From assembly GCA_945874515.1 (NCBI GenBank), contig CAMCHA010000171.1, positions 1 to 6,125 of the forward strand: a stretch of 6,125 nt of DNA. Reading direction: 5' to 3'. The translations under genes and the position numbers were made by a program. The notes beneath the pieces are model-generated. The model was not told where the DNA came from, made no database searches, and saw only the letters and a program-made list of their open reading frames with translations. Source of the DNA: Asaia bogorensis. GTDB lineage: Bacteria > Pseudomonadota > Alphaproteobacteria > Acetobacterales > Acetobacteraceae. Numbering within the stretch: the first letter of the stretch is position 1; each line of letters starts with the position of its first letter. Positions 1 through 5,925 of the stretch are shown piece by piece.

Positions 1-458
1 GAAATGCCGCGCCCGCCCGTACCGATCACAATCCCCAATTCGCCTTCATAATCCAGGCCACCCGTCGGGTCCAAATGGCTCAGGATCGGCTCATTGATTG
101 CGATGATGGCGGTATGGGGTTTGGAGAATACAACGGGGAAGGGCGGCACGACATCCTTCGCCCCGCCATCAAAGCCCGATCCCGCGAATTCCTTCGCGTG
201 TTCATGGTAATTCTTGCCAACGCAGAACACGTTCTTGGGTGGGCGCGGAATGGGGGCGAGGATCTTCGCCCCCGCTATGATTGGCGCATTGGCAAGCGCA
301 TCCCGCGCGGCGGCCAGCGCTGCTGGCCCCGCCGCAATGAGGCCAAGCATATCGCGCGGCAGAGAAGGTGCTACGGCGGTAATGTCGCGCAACGCGCCCG
401 CTTCATCCAAAGCGCCAATCCGCACACCGGCAGCATCCGAGAAAGTGACCAAACGCAT
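1..458 (-). CDS. Fumarylacetoacetate hydrolase (FAH) family protein, N-terminal part, cut by window edge
   Basis: The frame is open from an ATG at 458 to the left edge: 152 codons of a protein that is usually about 280-330 residues. Residues 1-70 form a poorly conserved N-terminal segment. The FAH core then begins with NVFCVGKNYHEHAKE (76-90), where H87 and E90 match the catalytic His-Glu pair known from FAHD1-type enzymes. The block DYEGELGIVIG (136-146) supplies E138 and E140, two of the family's metal-binding acids; the third acid would lie past the edge. Family members are cytosolic Mg2+/Mn2+ enzymes that cleave C-C bonds or decarboxylate or hydrate 2-oxo acids, for example in aromatic and keto-acid catabolism. 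The exact substrate cannot be told here. The start is supported by AAGGA (466-470) placed 7 nt upstream. The gene begins 27 nt after the amidase stop codon on the same strand, so the two are probably cotranscribed and work on the same pathway. Confidence 0.94.
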   Translation of the reverse strand, partial: MRLVTFSDAAGVRIGALDEAGALRDITAVAPSLPRDMLGLIAAGPAALAAARDALANAPIIAGAKILAPIPRPPKNVFCVGKNYHEHAKEFAGSGFDGGAKDVVPPFPVVFSKPHTAIIAINEPILSHLDPTGGLDYEGELGIVIGTGGRGI

Positions 459-485
459 CAGGTTATCCTTTTGAATTTCGCTGAG

Positions 486-1892
486 TCAGGTAGCGCTTTC
501 TGAGGGATTTGCCAGTGGCAAGCTGGCCGCGCGTTCCAAGGCCCGCGCCCCGCGCAGCGCCAGATCATCACGATAGAGTGCCGCCACAATCTGCACAGCG
601 CGTGGCATGCCTTCCGCATCCAAAGCCACCGGCACACTGATGGCCGGTTGCCGCGTCAGGTTGAAGGCGAAGGTCCAGGGCGCCCAATCGCGCCACAGCG
701 CCTCTGCCGGGCGGATGGTCGGCTGATCCGCGGCGAAGGCGGCGGTCGGCGTGCAGGCAGTCAGCACCAGATCATAGCGCTGATGAAACCGCGCCATGGC
801 ATGGGCCGCTTCCAGGCGCATCGCCTCGGCGGCCAAATAATCCACGGCGAGCATCTCGCCTTCGCGTGCCGCAACTTCCGCAATGCCGGCATCGAGCAAA
901 TCGCGCTTGTCTTCCGGCGTCGTCGCGATGATGCGCGCAAGCGCCACACCCCAGACGCGGCCAAAAATGGCGCGCGTGTCAGGCAGGTCAGGATCGGCTT
1001 CTTCCACAATCGCGCCCTGGTCTTCCAAAAGCCGCGCGGCGGCGGCGAGCACTTCTTCGCCTTCCGCATCCAAGGGCGGCGCGAAGCCCATGCGGCGTAC
1101 CACCGCCACGCGCAGCCCCGCGACACCATCTTCAATGCCGCCAAGCCAATCGCGCGGATCATCGGGCAGGGCATAGGGGTCCCGCAGATCGTGCCGCGCC
1201 ATCGCGCCAAACATCAGCGCGGCGTCGCGCACCGTGCGCGTCATGGGGCCGGCCACCGCCACATGGCCAAAGGCGCCAAGCGGCCATTGCGGAATGCGCC
1301 CGAAGGAAGGCTTCATCCCGACCAGCCCGCAATAGGCCGCAGGGATACGAATGGAACCGCCGGCATCGGTGCCAATGTGCAGCGGCCCAAAACAGGCAGC
1401 CCCCGCCGCCCCGGCGCCAGAAGAAGAACCACCCGGCGTGCGCTTGGGGTTCCAGGGATTGCGTGTAATGCCATGCAGAGGGCAATCGCCGGGCGATTTC
1501 CAGCCGAATTCGGTGGTGGTAGTCTTGCCGATGATCACCGCGCCGGCGTGCTTCAGCCCTAGCACGGCAGGGGCATCCTCAATCGCTGGCGTCGTATCCG
1601 TGGAACGGCTGCCGCGCCTGGTCGAGAAGCCCGTCAGGTTCAGCAAATCCTTTACTGTGGAAGGCACGCCATCAAGGATCCCCATCGGGCGGCCCGCCTG
1701 CCAGCGTGCTTCAGATTCGCCCGCCGCTTGCAGCGCGCGAGGGTTCATGGCGGCAAAGGCATTTACCCATGGGTTATAGCGAGCGACGCGTTCCATCACG
1801 GCCTTCAGCGCCTCAACCGGCGAAAGGCGCCGGCGCGCGTAAAGCCCCAGCAGGGTCTCGGCGGACATCAGGGCGGGATCGGTATCGCTCAT
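486..1892 (-). CDS. Amidase-signature family amidase
   Basis: This 468-residue protein has the full amidase-signature fold, at the family's normal length of about 450-500. The Ser-cisSer-Lys triad is visible: K81 in TVKDLLN, S156 in PGGSSSGAG, and nucleophile S180 in GTDAGGSIRIPA. The C-terminal family motifs FNLTRQPAISVP (410-421) and VQIVA (433-437) are also present. The family hydrolyses carboxamides to acid plus ammonia, and also includes amidohydrolases for carbamoyl compounds and GatA. The absence of a gatB/gatC context and the catabolic neighbours favour a free amidase of unknown substrate over GatA. No signal peptide is seen, so it is likely cytosolic. The frame stays open upstream to 2084, but that extension would overlap the divergent deacetylase gene and has no family similarity. 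The ATG at 1892 gives the normal N-terminus and has a weak GGA 7-9 nt upstream. The FAH gene follows 27 nt after the stop. Confidence 0.95.
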   Translation of the reverse strand: MSDTDPALMSAETLLGLYARRRLSPVEALKAVMERVARYNPWVNAFAAMNPRALQAAGESEARWQAGRPMGILDGVPSTVKDLLNLTGFSTRRGSRSTDTTPAIEDAPAVLGLKHAGAVIIGKTTTTEFGWKSPGDCPLHGITRNPWNPKRTPGGSSSGAGAAGAACFGPLHIGTDAGGSIRIPAAYCGLVGMKPSFGRIPQWPLGAFGHVAVAGPMTRTVRDAALMFGAMARHDLRDPYALPDDPRDWLGGIEDGVAGLRVAVVRRMGFAPPLDAEGEEVLAAAARLLEDQGAIVEEADPDLPDTRAIFGRVWGVALARIIATTPEDKRDLLDAGIAEVAAREGEMLAVDYLAAEAMRLEAAHAMARFHQRYDLVLTACTPTAAFAADQPTIRPAEALWRDWAPWTFAFNLTRQPAISVPVALDAEGMPRAVQIVAALYRDDLALRGARALERAASLPLANPSESAT

Positions 1893-1956
1893 GGGGGTTC
1901 CGGTATTCTGGCTAAGGGTGCAGCATGCCGTTTGATTGCAGGCAGGAGAACCCCCG
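1893..1956. promoter_or_regulatory. Divergent intergenic region with an 8-bp inverted repeat touching both start codons
   Basis: This 64-nt spacer separates the amidase ATG (minus strand) from the deacetylase ATG (plus strand) and must hold the signals that start both genes, unless those lie inside the opposite gene. GGGGGTTC at 1893-1900 is perfectly repeated in inverse orientation as GAACCCCC at 1948-1955. Each gene therefore begins with nearly the same leader, GAACCCCC followed directly, or after one G, by ATG. A palindromic GCATGC sits near the middle (1923-1928). I could not find a convincing -35/-10 pair on either strand; the best is a CAGAAT on the minus strand at about 1905-1910, without a good -35 partner. 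Confidence 0.4.
1944..1948 (+). promoter_or_regulatory. Ribosome binding site of the deacetylase gene
   Basis: AGGAG lies 8 nt before the ATG at 1957. It decides the start in favour of this ATG over the in-frame TTG at 1936, which would place the Shine-Dalgarno inside the coding sequence. Confidence 0.75.
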
Positions 1957-2859
1957 ATGAACGACAAAGCCGCCAAGCCCTGGGAATGGCCCGAAGCCCA
2001 ATGGCGCGAAATTGTGGGCCGTGCCCGCGCCGGGCGTTCCTTGGCGCCCGCTTCCTGGCCCAATGGGGCGCGCTGCTGCGTCACGCTTTCCTTCGATGCA
2101 GATCACGAAACCATTCCGCTGCGCGATGCCGATGAAAGCCCCATGCGCATCAGCCAGGGGCAATATGGTGCGCGTCAGGGCGTGCCGCGCATCCGTGCCT
2201 TGCTGGCGCGCCACGACATCAAGGCAAGCTTCTTCTACCCCGCCGTCTCAGCACTTTTGCACCCTGAGGAGGTGCGCGGTGTGGCGGATGAGGGCCATGA
2301 GATCGGCATCCATTCCTGGATCCATGAAGCCAATACGCAATTGCCGCCAGGTGTGGAGCGTGACCTGACCTTCCGCGCTGCCGATACGCTTGAAAAACTG
2401 ACGGGCCGGCGGCCGGTTGGTATCCGCACCGCATCCTGGGATTTCTCGGTGGATACGCTTTCCATCATCCGCGAATTGGGTTTGCTGTATGATTCATCGC
2501 TGATGGCTGATGATGACGCCTATGAATTACTCGAACAGGGTAAGCCCACCGGCATTGTGGAATTGCCGCCGGAATGGATCCGCGATGATGCGGTGTATTT
2601 CAACATGCTGCGTTTTTCGGCACTCCGCCCCTATACGCCCCCTTCAAGTGTGGAGGAGGTTTTCACGGCGGAATTCGAAGGCGCTTATCGCGAAGGTGGC
2701 CTGTTCCTGCTGACCATGCACCCGCATGTGATAGGCCACCGCAGCCGCATCGCGCTGCTTGATCGGCTGGTGCAGCACATGAAGGGTTTTGGCGATGTGT
2801 GGTTCGCCACGCATGAAGAAGTGGCGCGCTGGTGCAAGACTCAGGCGGGAATGAAGTAA
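1957..2859 (+). CDS. Polysaccharide deacetylase-fold (CE4, HpPgdA/PuuE-like) hydrolase
   Basis: This 300-residue protein has the NodB/CE4 homology domain. Motif 1 is SFDADHE (45-51), where D47 and D49 correspond to the catalytic and metal-binding acids. Motif 2 is IGIHSWIHE (116-124), with metal ligands H119 and H123. Further family features are RRPVGIRTASWDFS (151-164), YDSSLMADD (178-186) and the C-terminal TMHPHVIGH (253-261), whose His is typical of the last motif. The pattern resembles the cytosolic HpPgdA/PuuE-like branch more than classical chitin or peptidoglycan deacetylases, and no signal peptide or membrane anchor is seen. Members of that branch are metal-dependent C-N hydrolases, including an allantoinase, so a small-molecule amide or cyclic amide is a plausible substrate, but that is inference. 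It is transcribed divergently from the amidase-FAH pair. The start at 1957 has a good ribosome site; the frame extends 7 codons further to a TTG, which is less likely. Confidence 0.94.
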   Translation: MNDKAAKPWEWPEAQWREIVGRARAGRSLAPASWPNGARCCVTLSFDADHETIPLRDADESPMRISQGQYGARQGVPRIRALLARHDIKASFFYPAVSALLHPEEVRGVADEGHEIGIHSWIHEANTQLPPGVERDLTFRAADTLEKLTGRRPVGIRTASWDFSVDTLSIIRELGLLYDSSLMADDDAYELLEQGKPTGIVELPPEWIRDDAVYFNMLRFSALRPYTPPSSVEEVFTAEFEGAYREGGLFLLTMHPHVIGHRSRIALLDRLVQHMKGFGDVWFATHEEVARWCKTQAGMK

Positions 2860-2864
2860 GGGGG

Positions 2865-2899
2865 GCACCCCGCCCGCGATGTTGCGCGGGCGGGGGTGC
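2865..2899. terminator. GC-rich hairpin between convergent genes, probable bidirectional terminator
   Basis: The left arm (2865-2878, GCACCCCGCCCGCG) pairs with the right arm (2885-2899). There are 14 base pairs with one bulged G and a 6-nt loop. The hairpin starts 5 nt after the deacetylase stop and ends 4 nt before the stop of the convergent binding-protein gene, which is where a shared terminator would sit. Neither strand has a T-run after the stem, so it is either a terminator lacking the usual tail or a structure that protects 3' ends. Confidence 0.6.
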
Positions 2900-2903
2900 T
2901 AGG

Positions 2904-3896
2904 TCAGGTCACAACAATATCGAATTGCTTGGCGACCGCGGTCCATTCCGTGATTTGCGCCTGCATGATTTTCACGAAATCGCCATTCAGTGGCGAAGGC
3001 CGGCGCGGCAGAGTCTGCAAATCCTCAAACCGCGCCATCAATTCCGGTCGCGCCAGGATGGGATTGATCAGGCCGGCAAGCCGATCCGTGATTGGCTGAG
3101 GCAGGCCCTTCGGCGCGGAAAGCCCAAGCCATTGCGCGGAAGTCAGCTTCGGGAAGCCAAGCTCAGCGAAGGTCGGCACATTCGGGAAGGCGGGCAGGCG
3201 CTGTGGCGAGGAGACTGCGAGCGCGCGCAAAACGCCATCCTTCATCAGCTGCACATTGGTGGTGATGGGGTCAATCAGGCTTTCAATCTGATTGGCCATC
3301 AGATCCTGCATGGCGGGCGCGCTGCCACGATAGGGCACGTGATCCAGATTGGTCACCTTGGCTTCGCCGGATAGCATCGCACCCAGCAAATGCGGCGCCG
3401 AACCAATGCCCGAAGACCCGAAGCGGACCGGCTGCGTCTTTGCCGCGCCCAGATAATCCGCCAGCGTCTTGAAGCGTGACTCAGACTTCACCAACAGCAC
3501 ATTCGGCGCTTCCACCAAAAGCCCGATATGGGTGAAATCCGAGACCGGGTTGAAGGGCAGCGTCGGCATCGTGGCCGCCGAGAAGACATGCACCGAAGCG
3601 TGGGAAACCAGCAGCGTATAACCATCCGCCGGCTGTTTTGCGACGAAATCCGTGCCGATCACGCCACCGGCGCCAGCGCGGTTTTCAACCACCACGGTCT
3701 GGCCAAGCGCCTGGGACAGGGCAGGGGCCATCAGGCGGCTCACGGTATCCACCAGGCCACCCGGGGGGAATTGCGCGATCAGGCGGATGGACCCGCGGGT
3801 CGGCCAAGCGCCGCTTTGCGCGGAAAGAATGCCCGGGCTTGCCAGAGCGCCGGCAATGGCGCCTCCGGTCAGGCCAAGAAGACGACGACGGTTCAT
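2904..3896 (-). CDS. Bug/TctC-family periplasmic solute-binding protein (copy 1)
   Basis: This 330-residue protein is at the usual Bug-family length. Its N-terminus (MNRRRLLGLTGG) has a run of arginines followed by a hydrophobic stretch and a likely cleavage site after A26 (ILSA|QS). This suggests export, with a possible Tat-type twin arginine, so the mature protein should be periplasmic. Family hallmarks in order are IRLIAQFPPGG (37-47), VVVENRAGAGG (68-78), FVAKQPADGYTLLV (84-97), FTHIGLL (121-127) and HVPYRG (186-191). Bug proteins bind carboxylates, amino acids, nicotinate-type acids and similar ligands, and deliver them to tripartite tricarboxylate transporters or act as orphan sensors. 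The start is backed by AAGGAG 8 nt upstream. It follows the paralogous copy 2 by 119 nt. The ligand cannot be predicted from sequence. Confidence 0.96.
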   Translation of the reverse strand: MNRRRLLGLTGGAIAGALASPGILSAQSGAWPTRGSIRLIAQFPPGGLVDTVSRLMAPALSQALGQTVVVENRAGAGGVIGTDFVAKQPADGYTLLVSHASVHVFSAATMPTLPFNPVSDFTHIGLLVEAPNVLLVKSESRFKTLADYLGAAKTQPVRFGSSGIGSAPHLLGAMLSGEAKVTNLDHVPYRGSAPAMQDLMANQIESLIDPITTNVQLMKDGVLRALAVSSPQRLPAFPNVPTFAELGFPKLTSAQWLGLSAPKGLPQPITDRLAGLINPILARPELMARFEDLQTLPRRPSPLNGDFVKIMQAQITEWTAVAKQFDIVVT

Positions 3897-3904
3897 GCGA
3901 AGAG

Positions 3905-3910
3905 CTCCTT
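3905..3910 (-). promoter_or_regulatory. Ribosome binding site of binding protein copy 1
   Basis: AAGGAG on the minus strand lies 8 nt before the ATG at 3896. It is the strongest Shine-Dalgarno in the window, and suggests copy 1 can be translated well on its own. Confidence 0.75.
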
Positions 3911-3935
3911 GCTGCTAAATCGGCACTCACCGCCT

Positions 3936-3960
3936 AAAAACCGGGCAAAATTACCCAGTT
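3936..3960 (-). terminator. Weak rho-independent terminator-like hairpin between the two binding-protein genes
   Basis: Read on the minus strand, AACTGGG (3960-3954) pairs with CCCGGTT (3945-3939) around an 8-nt loop, giving seven pairs including one G-U. The stem ends in a run of five T residues (3940-3936), two of them in the stem. It begins about 55 nt after the copy 2 stop and would end or attenuate that transcript before copy 1. The stem is short, so this is tentative. Confidence 0.4.
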
Positions 3961-4015
3961 CCCAGCGATGGAACCGCTTATGGCTCGAAGTTAGGCAATC
4001 ACCGTGCCACGCAGA

Positions 4016-4972
4016 TTAATCCGCCTTGATCCCCGCTTCCCGCACAATTTGCGCCCAGCGCTTCATGTCGGCCTCAACCAAAGCGGTGAAGCCAGGGCGG
4101 TCCAGCCGATTGGGGGCAGCGCCCAATTCCACCAAGCGATCACTGAGGGCGGGCGTGGCCAGGCTTTCCACCAGCGCGGCATTCAGCCGATCCGCGACCG
4201 GGGCCGGGATGCCGGCTGGGCCGCTGATGCCGAACCAATTCGCCGCCACCAATTGCCCCAGGCCAAGCTCCGCGACTGAGGGCACATCGGGCCAGCGCGC
4301 CAGGCGTTGCTCTGTGGTCATGGCGAGTAAGCGCAGGCGTTCATTGCGCCCAACATCGGGGATGGCGGCGATCAGCCCATCAATATTGCCCGCAATAACG
4401 TCAGTCGCCGCCGGGGCTGCGCCGCGATAGGGCACATGAGTGATGTCCACCCCCGCCAGCCGCTTCAGGATTTCGAGCTTGGCGTGAGACGACGTGCCAT
4501 TGCCATTGGACCCGAAGCGGATGCTGCCGGGTTTGTCACGCGCGGCGGCGATCAGCGCGGGTAAGCTCTGCCAGGGGCCGGTGGCGGAAACCGCAATCGC
4601 ACTCGGCACCGCGGCGAGCAGGCCGATATGGGTGAAATCGCGCATCACATCATAGGGCATGGAAGGCAGGATGGCCGGCGCAATCCCCTGGGAGGCGATG
4701 TTGGAAAGCAATATGGTGGTGCCATCGGGGGCGCTTTTGGCAACCGAATCACTGCCAACCACGCCGCCCGCGCCAGCGCGGTTTTCCACCACCACCGGTG
4801 CGCCAAGGCGGCTTTCCATCTCCCGCGCCACCAGCCGGGCGAGCAGATCCGCCGTGCCGCCAGGCGGGAAGGGGACAATGAAGCGGATGGGCCGCGCAGT
4901 TTGCGCGCCCGCCGTCAGGGCAGGGGTGGCAAGGATGGCGGCCAGGATGGCGCGGCGCTTGGTGGTTTTCAT
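4016..4972 (-). CDS. Bug/TctC-family periplasmic solute-binding protein (copy 2)
   Basis: This 318-residue paralogue of the neighbouring binding protein has a basic N-terminus (MKTTKRRAIL), a hydrophobic alanine/leucine stretch and a likely cleavage site after A23 (AGA|QT). Family hallmarks are IRFIVPFPPGG (29-39), VVVENRAGAGG (60-70), SVAKSAPDGTTILL (76-89), FTHIGLL (113-119) and HVPYRG (179-184). It shares the fold and many blocks with copy 1 but differs in the likely ligand-facing loops (for example SNIASQGIAPA against SHASVHVFSAA), so the two may bind different acids. The frame is open to an ATG at 5050, but that would overlap the divergent gene and bury the signal peptide. The ATG at 4972 follows a GGGGGA placed 7 nt upstream and is preferred. 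No TctA/TctB membrane genes are next to it. Confidence 0.96.
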   Translation of the reverse strand: MKTTKRRAILAAILATPALTAGAQTARPIRFIVPFPPGGTADLLARLVAREMESRLGAPVVVENRAGAGGVVGSDSVAKSAPDGTTILLSNIASQGIAPAILPSMPYDVMRDFTHIGLLAAVPSAIAVSATGPWQSLPALIAAARDKPGSIRFGSNGNGTSSHAKLEILKRLAGVDITHVPYRGAAPAATDVIAGNIDGLIAAIPDVGRNERLRLLAMTTEQRLARWPDVPSVAELGLGQLVAANWFGISGPAGIPAPVADRLNAALVESLATPALSDRLVELGAAPNRLDRPGFTALVEADMKRWAQIVREAGIKAD

Positions 4973-5048
4973 GTCGTGATCCCCCGGAAATTCGGGCTTT
5001 CCATAGACCAGAAGGCGCCGCCATGTCTTCATGGCGCGGGAGGATGCC
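4973..5048. promoter_or_regulatory. Divergent intergenic region between binding protein copy 2 and the racemase-family gene
   Basis: These 76 nt separate two outward-facing genes and should hold their promoters. The region contains a perfect inverted repeat, CGCCATG-TCTT-CATGGCG (5019-5036), and a small CCCG/CGGG repeat (4982-4995) near the binding-protein start. The 7-bp repeat could be an operator for a dimeric regulator or a 5'-UTR hairpin of the plus-strand mRNA. No clear -35/-10 pair was found on either strand. Confidence 0.4.
5038..5043 (+). promoter_or_regulatory. Ribosome binding site of the racemase-family gene
   Basis: GGGAGG lies 5 nt before the ATG at 5049. It decides this start over the in-frame ATG at 5031, which has no Shine-Dalgarno at a usable distance and sits inside the inverted repeat. 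Confidence 0.7.
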
Positions 5049-5813
5049 ATGCCACTTGCCTATGCGAGGAAGGGCCTGCTTGGGGTGCTGACACCGCAGG
5101 CCAATACCACGGTGGAGCCGGAGTTTTCGCTGCTGCTGCCGCCCGCGACGGCGATGCTGACCGCGCGGTTGGTGAGTGCGCGGCCCAGCCTGAATGATCG
5201 GCTGCGCGATTATGTCGCGGGGCTGGATGCGACTTGTGCGCAATTCGCCAATGCGCCGCTGGGTGCTATCGCCTTTGCCTGCACGGGGTCTTCCTATCTG
5301 GTGGGGCCGGAAGCCGAGGACGCCGCCGTGGCCCGCCTTTCCGCCCGCGCGCCCTTCATCACCGCTGGCCGGGCGGTGTGTGAAGCTTTTGCTGCGCTTG
5401 GAGCTAAACGCATCGGGTTGGTTTCACCCTATCCGCCTGATCTGACCGAAGCCTCGGCCGCCTATTGGACCGCGCGGGGGTTTGAGGTGGCGCGCGTTGT
5501 TTCCATCGCCACACCGGGCGCCGCCTTTCACCCGATCTATGCCCTGGCCGAGGGCGATGCCAGTGCCGCGCTTGCAGCCATGCAGGGCGCGGGGGCAGAG
5601 GCGATTACTCTGCTGGGCACCGGCATGCCTTCCCTCGGCGCCATTCTGGCACAGCCGGATGTGGAGGGCGCGCCAGTGATTTCCTGCAATCTGGCGTTGA
5701 TGTGGCGCGCGATGGCGGCGCTGAGCGGTGAGGCGGCGGATGCGGCTTCACTCAAGCGCTGGATTAGCGGGGCGGATTGGCGGGGGCGTTATGCTGAAAG
5801 GCTTGGGATATAG
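5049..5813 (+). CDS. Asp/Glu racemase superfamily protein, maleate isomerase/arylmalonate decarboxylase-like
   Basis: This 254-residue protein is at the normal length of maleate isomerases and arylmalonate decarboxylases. The N-terminal motif GVLTPQANTTVEPEF (12-26) is typical of the maleate isomerase branch. C78 in AFACTGSSYLVG (75-86) and C213 in VISCNLALMW (210-219) occupy the places of the two active-site cysteines. GAKRIGLVSPYPPDLTEA (118-135) is the conserved second-domain start. With both cysteines kept, a two-base racemase/isomerase mechanism is possible, whereas arylmalonate decarboxylases keep only one. It is probably cytosolic. The substrate may be maleate or a related dicarboxylate or substituted acid, but this is family-level inference. 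It is divergent from the binding-protein pair and the likely partner of their uptake function. Confidence 0.9.
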   Translation: MPLAYARKGLLGVLTPQANTTVEPEFSLLLPPATAMLTARLVSARPSLNDRLRDYVAGLDATCAQFANAPLGAIAFACTGSSYLVGPEAEDAAVARLSARAPFITAGRAVCEAFAALGAKRIGLVSPYPPDLTEASAAYWTARGFEVARVVSIATPGAAFHPIYALAEGDASAALAAMQGAGAEAITLLGTGMPSLGAILAQPDVEGAPVISCNLALMWRAMAALSGEAADAASLKRWISGADWRGRYAERLGI

Positions 5814-5827
5814 CGACTGGCGCTATA
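5809..5827 (+). terminator. Perfect 7-bp hairpin straddling the stop codon of the racemase-family gene
   Basis: TATAGCG (5809-5815) and CGCTATA (5821-5827) pair perfectly around the loop ACTGG, and the TAG stop (5811-5813) lies in the left arm. There is no T-run directly after; the nearest T-rich bases are at about 5845-5849. It may be a weak terminator or a 3'-end stabilising structure. The following stretch to 5925 holds no convincing gene, only a 22-codon frame from 5853. Confidence 0.35.
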
Positions 5828-5925
5828 CGCTATTGCCCTGTTACCATTTTCGAATGCGATCTTGGGCGGGAAATCTTGGCCGTGTTTATCGCCCGCAAGC
5901 GCAGCCCGGATGGGAGGGTTAGGAT

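Noticed and set aside
648..1562. Plus-strand open frame of 304 codons across the amidase gene
   Set aside because: It is fully antisense to a strongly supported amidase. Its product is rich in Arg, Gly and His with no family motif, as expected for a mirror frame in GC-rich DNA.
1893..2084. N-terminal extension of the amidase by 64 codons
   Set aside because: It would overlap the divergent deacetylase gene by over 120 nt and has no similarity to amidase N-termini; the ATG at 1892 gives normal family length.
2832..3374. Plus-strand open frame of 180 codons over the deacetylase end and binding protein copy 1
   Set aside because: It would read through the intergenic hairpin and lies antisense to a Bug-family gene. 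It has no ribosome site or recognisable motif.
4628..5197. Plus-strand open frame of 189 codons across copy 2 and the isomerase-family start
   Set aside because: It overlaps two well-supported genes in another frame or strand and its product is low-complexity Gly/Ala/Arg.
5850..5856. TTCGAAT resembling a tRNA T-loop
   Set aside because: The flanking five bases on each side do not pair and no acceptor, D or anticodon arms can be built around it.
5865..5900. TTGGGC and TTTATC with 17-nt spacing as a promoter for the right-edge frame
   Set aside because: Each hexamer matches the consensus at only three of six positions, which is expected by chance.
5853..5922. 22-codon frame ending just before the right-edge ATG, considered as a leader peptide
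   Set aside because: There is no ribosome site upstream and no run of a single regulatory amino acid; its tail only overlaps the next gene's Shine-Dalgarno.
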